Shown: piece after piece, positions 58,008 through 64,000 of the stretch
How positions within the stretch are numbered: the stretch's first letter is position 1
Layout: every line of letters begins with the position of its first letter
Source: Gemmatimonas sp.
Lineage (GTDB): Bacteria > Gemmatimonadota > Gemmatimonadetes > Gemmatimonadales > Gemmatimonadaceae
Direction of reading: 5' to 3'
Assembly: GCF_021298855.1 (NCBI RefSeq)
Contig: NZ_JAJTHI010000020.1
Location: 62,001 to 126,000 of the forward strand
DNA: 64,000 bases
The notes under the pieces: model-generated
Told to the model about the DNA's origin: nothing
Seen by the model: the letters and a program-made list of their open reading frames with translations, nothing else
Database searches by the model: none
Program-made: the position numbers and the translations under genes

Positions 58008-58768
58008 GGCTGTCTTGCGATCACCTGGTTACGGAAGCGCAGGTCAAGCTCCACGGCGCGCAGGCGGTTGCGCGCGAGGTCGGCTTCCACCGGTAATATG
58101 TCCTTGAACCGGTCCACGGTCACCTCGGGGGTGGTCCGTACCGTCACCTCACCGAGCTTGACCCGGAATTCGTCGGGCGCTCCCCGCGTCTTGACCCGCT
58201 CGGCACGCTCCACCCGGCCATACAGCGCCGGTTCGGTGGCCCGGAGCCCGTCGAGCAGGTGCATGAGCGCACTGTCCGCGGTGGCCGAGAGCGGGACGTC
58301 CATGGGTACCCGGGCGGGGTCGATGGGGAGCCGATGGCCGGCGCCGTCGACGGGGTCGAGGCGTCCGTCCTTGCGCCGGACCAGTGCCACGGGCTCCCGC
58401 TCCACCACCTGCACGAGGATCGTGCCGGGCAGTTGACGCTCCACCTGCGCACTCGCCACCAACGGATGGGCTTCGAGCCGCTCGGCCAGCGGCGCGAGTT
58501 CCTGCCACACCGATTGCAGGGTGTCCACCTTGAGCAGCGCCAGCGCCTCGCCGCGCGGGGTGTAGCGCATCCCCTCGAACACCACGCGACGCACGTGGAA
58601 GAAGTCGAGACGGGCGAGCGCGCGCGGCCCCCACCACGGGCTGGCCAGGGTGGCTCCCACGGCGCAGACGATGAGGGTGACGCGTGCGAGCCGTTGCCAG
58701 CGCGGCGGTTCGCCGGCACCGGAGCGGTTCGGGGCACTCACACCCGTGTCCAGGATGCCAGCCGCCAT
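58004..58768 (-). CDS. ftsQ: cell division protein FtsQ
   Basis: FtsQ is a bitopic divisome scaffold. The 254-residue protein has a cytoplasmic N-terminus (Pro/Arg-rich), one TM helix (about 30-48), a POTRA domain (about 53-125, FFHVRRVVFEGMRYTPRGEAL) and a FtsQ beta domain with VQVVEREPVALVRR. The low sequence conservation is usual; identity rests on architecture and the position between murC and ftsA. It starts 2 bases after murC. Confidence 0.9.
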   Translation of the reverse strand: MAAGILDTGVSAPNRSGAGEPPRWQRLARVTLIVCAVGATLASPWWGPRALARLDFFHVRRVVFEGMRYTPRGEALALLKVDTLQSVWQELAPLAERLEAHPLVASAQVERQLPGTILVQVVEREPVALVRRKDGRLDPVDGAGHRLPIDPARVPMDVPLSATADSALMHLLDGLRATEPALYGRVERAERVKTRGAPDEFRVKLGEVTVRTTPEVTVDRFKDILPVEADLARNRLRAVELDLRFRNQVIARQP

Positions 58769-58770
58769 GG

Positions 58771-60219
58771 TCAGTGGTGCGACGCCGTGGCGCGCAATCG
58801 TTCGAGTAGTTCGGGGCCAGTCCGGGTGATGTCGCCGGCCCCCATGGTGAGCACGACGTCTCCCTCACCGGCGAGGGCGTAAGCGTGTGCGGCGGCCTCC
58901 TGGCGCGGACCGCTCCAGCGCAGCACCCCCGACGTCATGCGCCCGCCGATCAGCGCCGAGGTGACCCCCGGTTCCGGGGTCTCGCGGGCACCGTAGATGT
59001 CGCACAACAGCACGGCATCGGCGGCGCTCAGTGCCGCCGCGAACTCCGCCTGGAGGTCTCGCGTGCGCGAATAGAGATGCGGTTGAAAGACGACGACGAG
59101 GCGGCGCGCCGGAAAGGCGTGGCGCGCGGCCGCGATGGTGGCCGCCACTTCCGTGGGATGGTGCGCATAGTCGTCGACGACGTCGATGCCACGCTCGCGT
59201 CCGAGGCGCTGGAAACGGCGTTCGACCCCGCGAAACGCGGCGAGCCCCGGTGCCATGTCGCCAACCGTCGCCCCCAGCGACAACCCGGCGCCGATGGCCG
59301 CCAACGCGTTGCGGACATTGTGCAGCCCGGGCACGGCGAGTCGCACCGGCCCAAGTGCTTCCCCATCGAAGTGCACGACAAAGCGGGCGCCAGTGCCATC
59401 GAGCACGAGGTCGTGCGCCACGAGGCGCGCATCGCCCGCCTGCGGGGCCGGTGCGGTGCCAGGCAGCGTGGCCGAATACGCGATGACGTCGCGACTGGTG
59501 GCCACCCGCAACGCCATCGCGCCCGCATCGTCGGCGCAGCGCACCAGCGCGCGCGCGGGCGTGAGAAACATCTCGAAGGCGCGGGTGATGTCGTCGAGAT
59601 CGCGATAGATGTCGAGATGATCGGCCTCGACATTGAGCACGACGGCCACGTCCGGATGGAGGGCCAGGAACGAGCGATCGTACTCGTCGGCTTCCACCAC
59701 GTAGGTGGAGCCACCCAGCCGGAGATTGCCTCCCCAGAGTCCCACCCGGCCGCCGACCACGCCAGTGGGATCACGACCGGCGCTCGCCAGTGCCTCGGTG
59801 GTCATGACCGTGGTGGTCGTCTTGCCGTGCGTACCGGCAATTCCCACCAGCGTCCCATCGCTGACCGCATCGGCCAGCGCTTCCGCTCGCCGCACCACGG
59901 CCAGACCGGCGGCCCGGGCGGCCTGCATTTCGGGGTGCGCCGCCGGAATGGCCGACGAGTACACGATGGCGCGCGCGGCGGCCACCATGTGCACATCATG
60001 CGGCGCCACGGTGATTCCGTAGCGCGCGAGATCGGGGGCGCCGGCCGGGTTGGCATCGGTGCCCTGCACCGGTACGCCGCGGCGTGCGAGCAGTTCGGCC
60101 AGGGCGCTCATGCCCGCGCCGGCGATGCCGATGAAGTGCACCGGCCGCGGATCGGCCGCATCGAGCAGCAGCGCGCGCGTGGGTGCGTGGTGTCGCGAGT
60201 CGGGGGGCGGGGAGGACAT
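58771..60219 (-). CDS. murC: UDP-N-acetylmuramate--L-alanine ligase
   Basis: MurC adds L-Ala to UDP-MurNAc, the first peptide step of peptidoglycan synthesis. The 482-residue protein has PVHFIGIAGAGMSALAELLARRG near 25 (Rossmann glycine loop), the ATP motif GIAGTHGKTTTTVMTTEAL near 120, VEADEYDRSFL near 176, and VDDYAHHPTEVAATIAA near 355. ATG 60219 is chosen over the longer frame, which would overlap murG. No murB or ddl follows it, unlike the E. coli dcw order. Confidence 0.94.
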   Translation of the reverse strand: MSSPPPDSRHHAPTRALLLDAADPRPVHFIGIAGAGMSALAELLARRGVPVQGTDANPAGAPDLARYGITVAPHDVHMVAAARAIVYSSAIPAAHPEMQAARAAGLAVVRRAEALADAVSDGTLVGIAGTHGKTTTTVMTTEALASAGRDPTGVVGGRVGLWGGNLRLGGSTYVVEADEYDRSFLALHPDVAVVLNVEADHLDIYRDLDDITRAFEMFLTPARALVRCADDAGAMALRVATSRDVIAYSATLPGTAPAPQAGDARLVAHDLVLDGTGARFVVHFDGEALGPVRLAVPGLHNVRNALAAIGAGLSLGATVGDMAPGLAAFRGVERRFQRLGRERGIDVVDDYAHHPTEVAATIAAARHAFPARRLVVVFQPHLYSRTRDLQAEFAAALSAADAVLLCDIYGARETPEPGVTSALIGGRMTSGVLRWSGPRQEAAAHAYALAGEGDVVLTMGAGDITRTGPELLERLRATASHH

Positions 60220-60283
60220 GCGGGAAATATGGCGGACTCGCCCGACGGCGCGTACTGCAGTCGAGCCGGTACCCGCTCGCCGA

Positions 60284-61393
60284 CTAGGCGGTGCGGCCGA
60301 GGAGACGCAGCAGGTCGCGCGCGATGGCGTTGGCAGCATCGGGGCGCGCGCGCCGCGCCGCCGCGCGCTGCATGGCGTGCATCCGCACCGGGTCGTCGCG
60401 CAGTTCGCACACGGCGCGATCAAGCTGCTCCGCCGTCAGTTCCGATTGGGGCAGGTGAATGGCTGCGCCCGCTTCCGCCGTGGCGCGCGCATTGTGCGTC
60501 TGGTGATCCTGTGCCGCCGTGGGAAGTGGAACGAGTACTGGTGGAATGCCCCACGCGCACAGCTCCGCAATGGACATGGCACCGGCCCGCGAGACCGCCA
60601 TGTCGGCTGCGGCATACGCCTCCGCGATGGGTGCCAGATACGGGCGAACGCGTACCAGCGGCCCTTCGTACTCTGCATATGCCGCCGCCTGCTGCCTGCC
60701 CGTGGCCCAAATGAGTCCGAGGCCGGTCGGGAGCCCGCGCCGTACCCACGCCGCCACCGTTTCGTTGATTGCGCGCGCACCCTGGCTGCCCCCCACCACC
60801 AGCACCACGAATGCGGCCTCCTGCAGCCCCCACGCGCGCCGTGCCTCCGCCTGCGCCAGGCGTGGCACCGGCGGTGGTTCGATGGGGCAGCCAAAGGCGT
60901 GGATGGTCGCGCCGGCAGCGGGCGAAAGGCGGGCGGCGGCTTCGGGAAAGCCGAGATAGAGGGCACGGGCGCCGCCGGCAAAGGCGCGCGTGGTGAGGCC
61001 AGGATGACTGTCGGGCTCGTGGAGCACGGTGGGCACACCGTGGCCGCGTCCCCAGGCAAGTGCCACTCCCGCCGCGTAGCCGCCCGTCCCCACGATCGCG
61101 GCCGGCCGCTGCTCGCGCGCCAGTGCACCGAGCCCACGCCACGCCGAAACCGCGCCGGCGAGCGTCCGCCAATTCTGCCACGGCCGCTGCCGGTAGAGCG
61201 GGTGCAGATCGAGCAACGTGTACGGGAACCCCGCCGTGGGCAACACGTCGCGCTCGACCCCGCGCTGAGCGCCGATGAAGTGCGGGTGCACCGCGGGGTC
61301 GAGTCGCACGAGGGCCCGGGCAATGGCCAGACCGGGATAGAGATGGCCGCCGGTGCCGCCGCCGGCGAACAGTACACGGGTGCTCACGGGCAT
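60284..61393 (-). CDS. murG: UDP-N-acetylglucosamine--N-acetylmuramyl-undecaprenol GlcNAc transferase
   Basis: MurG makes lipid II by transferring GlcNAc to lipid I on the inner face of the membrane. The 369-residue GT28 enzyme begins with VLFAGGGTGGHLYPGLAIA (the N-terminal G-loop), has GGYAAGVALAWG near 100, GGSQGARAINETV near 195 and SRAGAMSIAELCAWGIPPVLVPLPTAAQDHQTHNA near 275-310. ATG 61393 lies 19 bases after the ftsW stop; a GTG two codons later is possible. Confidence 0.95.
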   Translation of the reverse strand: MPVSTRVLFAGGGTGGHLYPGLAIARALVRLDPAVHPHFIGAQRGVERDVLPTAGFPYTLLDLHPLYRQRPWQNWRTLAGAVSAWRGLGALAREQRPAAIVGTGGYAAGVALAWGRGHGVPTVLHEPDSHPGLTTRAFAGGARALYLGFPEAAARLSPAAGATIHAFGCPIEPPPVPRLAQAEARRAWGLQEAAFVVLVVGGSQGARAINETVAAWVRRGLPTGLGLIWATGRQQAAAYAEYEGPLVRVRPYLAPIAEAYAAADMAVSRAGAMSIAELCAWGIPPVLVPLPTAAQDHQTHNARATAEAGAAIHLPQSELTAEQLDRAVCELRDDPVRMHAMQRAAARRARPDAANAIARDLLRLLGRTA

Positions 61394-61412
61394 GCACTCA
61401 CGGCAACGCCCC

Positions 61413-62648
61413 TCACGTACGCGGCGCCACCAGCGGATCGGTGGCCGATACGCCGTACACCCGCTCCCGCTCACTGCCGATGTTCACGAGAATGCCGGTC
61501 ATGGCGAGGGTGAGCACGAGATTGGAGCGCCCGTAGCTCACGAACGGCAGCGTGAGGCCGGTGTTGGGCAGCAGGCCGATCACGACGCCGAGATGGATGA
61601 ACGCGGTAAACACGGTGGTGAAGGTGAGCCCCACCGCCACGAGGGTGAGAAACGGAGATCGGGCGTTTCTGGCAATGCGAAAGCCGAACCACCCGTAGAG
61701 GGCGAACAGCACCGTGATGCCCGCCAGGCCCACGAACCCGAATTCCTCGCCCACGACGGATCCGATGAAATCGCTCTGCGCGAGGGGAAGCCATCCCCGC
61801 TGCTGGTTGCCCTGTCCGAAGCCCACCCCCAGCAGCCCACCGGAGCCAACCGCGACAAAGGACTGGTATTGCTGATCCCCCGTGGGACTCTTGCGTTCGC
61901 TCGACGCCTGCTCCCCTTCCATGAAGCTGCGAATGCGCTCCCGCACGTAGGAGCTCTGCGACAGCTGGAAGGTGACGAGCGCGAGGCCGAGCGCGCCGAA
62001 CATCACGAAATGCGCAATGCGCGCCCCACCCACGAACAGCAGCACGGCGGTGAGCAGGCAGAACATCATGGCCACCGAGTAGTCGGGCTCGAGAATGGCC
62101 AGCACACTGAGGGTGCCGATCACGACGGCGAAGGGCATGAGCCCCTTGCCGACGCGCCGTACGACCTCGCCCTTCTTGGCCAGCAGCATGGGGGTCCACA
62201 CGAGGATCGCAAACTTGGCGAACTCGGAGGGCTGCAGGGATCCGCCGAAGAGATGGCGCCGCGAGCCGTTCACCTTCCCCGTGAACAGCACGGCGATCAT
62301 GAGCAGGATACTGAGCAGCATGAGCGGCCAGGCCAACTGTCGCCATCGTTCGGCATCGATCTTGGCCAGCACGGCAAAGGCCACGATTCCCACGAGCGCG
62401 CCGGTGGCCTGCCGCAGCACGTAATGGTGGCCGGGCTGATCCTTGGCGACGGCCACGAGGGCGCTCGCACTGAAGAGGACCGCCAGTCCCACACTGAGCA
62501 GGATGGCGGTCACGAGCACGAGGGCGCGCCCCTCGAGCGACATGCGCCACCGTTCGCGCGTCCCCGCCAGCGCCGAGGCGCGCGCGGCACTCCCGCCGCC
62601 CCCGCCGACCGCGTCAGCCGGGTCGAATGTCGCGCCGAGGCCGGTCAT
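61413..62648 (-). CDS. ftsW: FtsW-type SEDS peptidoglycan polymerase
   Basis: FtsW is the septal glycan-chain polymerase of the SEDS family, working with a class B PBP. The 411-residue protein has about ten membrane helices, GSRRHLFGGSLQPSEFAKFAI near 140, the large loop FMEGEQASSERKSPTGDQQYQSFVAVGSGGLLGVGFGQGNQQRGWLPLAQSDFIGSVVGEEFGF near 245-305 and SYGRSNLV near 375. A Gly/Ala-rich N-terminal extension of about 35 residues precedes the first helix. ATG overlaps the murD stop. Confidence 0.95.
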   Translation of the reverse strand: MTGLGATFDPADAVGGGGGSAARASALAGTRERWRMSLEGRALVLVTAILLSVGLAVLFSASALVAVAKDQPGHHYVLRQATGALVGIVAFAVLAKIDAERWRQLAWPLMLLSILLMIAVLFTGKVNGSRRHLFGGSLQPSEFAKFAILVWTPMLLAKKGEVVRRVGKGLMPFAVVIGTLSVLAILEPDYSVAMMFCLLTAVLLFVGGARIAHFVMFGALGLALVTFQLSQSSYVRERIRSFMEGEQASSERKSPTGDQQYQSFVAVGSGGLLGVGFGQGNQQRGWLPLAQSDFIGSVVGEEFGFVGLAGITVLFALYGWFGFRIARNARSPFLTLVAVGLTFTTVFTAFIHLGVVIGLLPNTGLTLPFVSYGRSNLVLTLAMTGILVNIGSERERVYGVSATDPLVAPRT

Positions 62649-64000
62649 GCGATGCCCTGCGCCAGTCGTGCGAACTCCTGTCCGCGCTCCTCGTAGTTGC
62701 GGAACATGTCGTAGCTCGAGCAGGCGGGTGACAGCAGGATGACATCACCGGCCTGCGCGGCCCCGCGCGCCACGCGCAGCACCGATTCGAAGTCGGTGCC
62801 GGCGGGCAGCAGGTGCACCGGAACCTGCCCCTCGAGCGGCCCCGCGAGGTCGGCCGCGATCTGCGGCCCGGCCTCGCCGTACGCCACGACGGCGCGCGCG
62901 ATTCGGCGCAGCTCCGGTGCCAGCGTGGTGTAGGGTTCGCCCTTGTGACGACCACCGAGCAACAGCACGGTGGGACGTGTCATGCCGGCCACGGCCACCT
63001 GGGTGGAGGCGACGTTGGTGGCCTTGGAGTCGTTGATCCAGCGGATGCCCGCATAGTCCCCCACGGGTTCCAGCCGGTGCGCGAGCGCCCGGAACTCGCG
63101 GAGCGCACGCGCGAGCGTGGCCCGCGCCGCCGGTGTGCGGTGAGACTCGTCGGCCACCATGACGGCGAGCAGCGCCGCCAGGGCGTTGGCCACGTTGTGA
63201 TCCCCCGCGAGCGCCAGGTCGTCGCGCTTCAGGAGAGGGGCCCCCATGACGTGCAGCTCATTGCGCTCGCGATCGAGCCAGGCATCCACATCGCAGCGCT
63301 GCGTCGAGAAGTGGTACCACTGGCCCGGCACCCCGCGCACGAGCTGGTGCACGTCGGTGTTGTCGGCGGTGGTGACCCAGCGGGATGCCATCGTGGCGTT
63401 GGCGAACAGCCGCTTCTTGTCGGCGTAATACGTGTGCACGCTGTCGTAGCGATCGAGATGATCGGGACTGAGCGTGGTGAGCACGCCAACGTCGGGGAGG
63501 AGGCCGGGCGTATCGTGCAGCTGGAAGCTGGAGATCTCGAGCGCGGCCCACGCTGGCGGATGCTCCCGCTGCGCCAGTTCGGACACGGGCGTGCCGATAT
63601 TGCCGACCTCGGGGGCGTCATGCCCGAGCGCGCGCAGCAGATGCCCCACCATCGCGGTGGTGGTCGTCTTGCCGTTCGTGCCGGTGGTGGCGATGTAGCG
63701 CAGCGCGGGGGTGAGACGCAGCGCCACCTCCACCTCGCTCACGACGGGGATGCCGGCGGCCAGCGCGGTGCGCAGCGGCGGCGCCGACGGGGGTACGCCA
63801 GGGCTCACCACCAGGACGGCGGCGTGCGCCACGCGCTCGAGGTTGTGCTGGCCCACGTCCACACTGGCGCCCTCGCGTTCGAGCAGTGCCGCCGCCTCGC
63901 GCAGCGCCGGGGTGCTCCCCGCATCGGACGCATACACCGACACGCCCGCCTTGCGCAGCAGGCGCGCCACCGCGACCCCGCTGCGGCCAAGACCAATGAT
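62645..64000 (-). CDS. murD: UDP-N-acetylmuramoylalanine--D-glutamate ligase (N-terminus cut)
   Basis: MurD adds D-Glu to UDP-MurNAc-L-Ala. The visible part starts inside the Rossmann loop (IIGLGRSGVAVARLL at the window edge), has ATP motif TTGTNGKTTTTAMVGHLL, EISSFQLHDTPGLLPDVGVLTTLSPDHLDRYDS, and NDSKATNVASTQVA near the C-terminus. The frame is open to base 64000, so only the first ten or so residues are missing. The stop overlaps ftsW (ATGA). Confidence 0.94.
   Translation of the reverse strand: MIGLGRSGVAVARLLRKAGVSVYASDAGSTPALREAAALLEREGASVDVGQHNLERVAHAAVLVVSPGVPPSAPPLRTALAAGIPVVSEVEVALRLTPALRYIATTGTNGKTTTTAMVGHLLRALGHDAPEVGNIGTPVSELAQREHPPAWAALEISSFQLHDTPGLLPDVGVLTTLSPDHLDRYDSVHTYYADKKRLFANATMASRWVTTADNTDVHQLVRGVPGQWYHFSTQRCDVDAWLDRERNELHVMGAPLLKRDDLALAGDHNVANALAALLAVMVADESHRTPAARATLARALREFRALAHRLEPVGDYAGIRWINDSKATNVASTQVAVAGMTRPTVLLLGGRHKGEPYTTLAPELRRIARAVVAYGEAGPQIAADLAGPLEGQVPVHLLPAGTDFESVLRVARGAAQAGDVILLSPACSSYDMFRNYEERGQEFARLAQGIA

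Overview
The window is GC-rich, gene-dense, and built of long head-to-tail operons, nearly all read on the minus strand. Several features together point to Gemmatimonadota, probably Gemmatimonas or a close relative (inference, not a database match): a SusC/SusD pair, plug-only TonB proteins with a carboxypeptidase-type N-terminal domain, a Ser/Thr kinase with a C-terminal propeller, Tat-exported lipoproteins, and many start/stop overlaps of the ATGA, GTGA and TGATG types. No rRNA, tRNA, IS element, phage gene or CRISPR array was seen.

Region 1 (1-8654, minus) is a biosynthetic operon. In transcription order it holds a cysteine-less FmdB-like protein, a strong terminator, argS, a PfkB-family kinase, purM, an outer-membrane-type protein, ribD, ribE, ribBA, ribH, and the start of a gene that may be nusB.

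Region 2 (8731-17862, minus) is the least conventional part. An ECF sigma factor and its zinc-finger anti-sigma are followed by a porin-like protein, a secreted cupredoxin and a membrane sensor ending in a kinase fold without catalytic residues. A lipoprotein joining Ig-like, blue-copper and CHRD domains and a Tat lipoprotein with two Rieske centres follow. I propose this as a candidate extracytoplasmic copper or redox sensing module.

Region 3 (17963-25461, plus) encodes an M1 aminopeptidase and a SusC/SusD uptake pair ended by a 16-bp hairpin. Region 4 (25583-40611, minus) mixes secreted proteins (plug-only receptor, SOD/CHRD-like protein) with tyrA (chorismate mutase fused to prephenate dehydrogenase), a B12-domain-less methylmalonyl-CoA mutase subunit, fbp, comEC, miaB, a PorV/FadL-like protein with a partner lipoprotein, cdd, deoB and alr. 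A divergent mazG (plus) follows alr.

Region 5 (41601-64000, minus) is the division and cell-wall cluster. Its order is murD (cut by the window edge), ftsW, murG, murC, ftsQ, ftsA, a receptor-type Ser/Thr kinase, an M14 peptidase, ftsZ, an M23 LytM-type peptidase, a VWA-type membrane protein, ftsY, recG and asnS. The kinase and M14 peptidase genes separate ftsA from ftsZ. ftsZ has its own long leader with a sigma70-like promoter and a consensus DnaA box.
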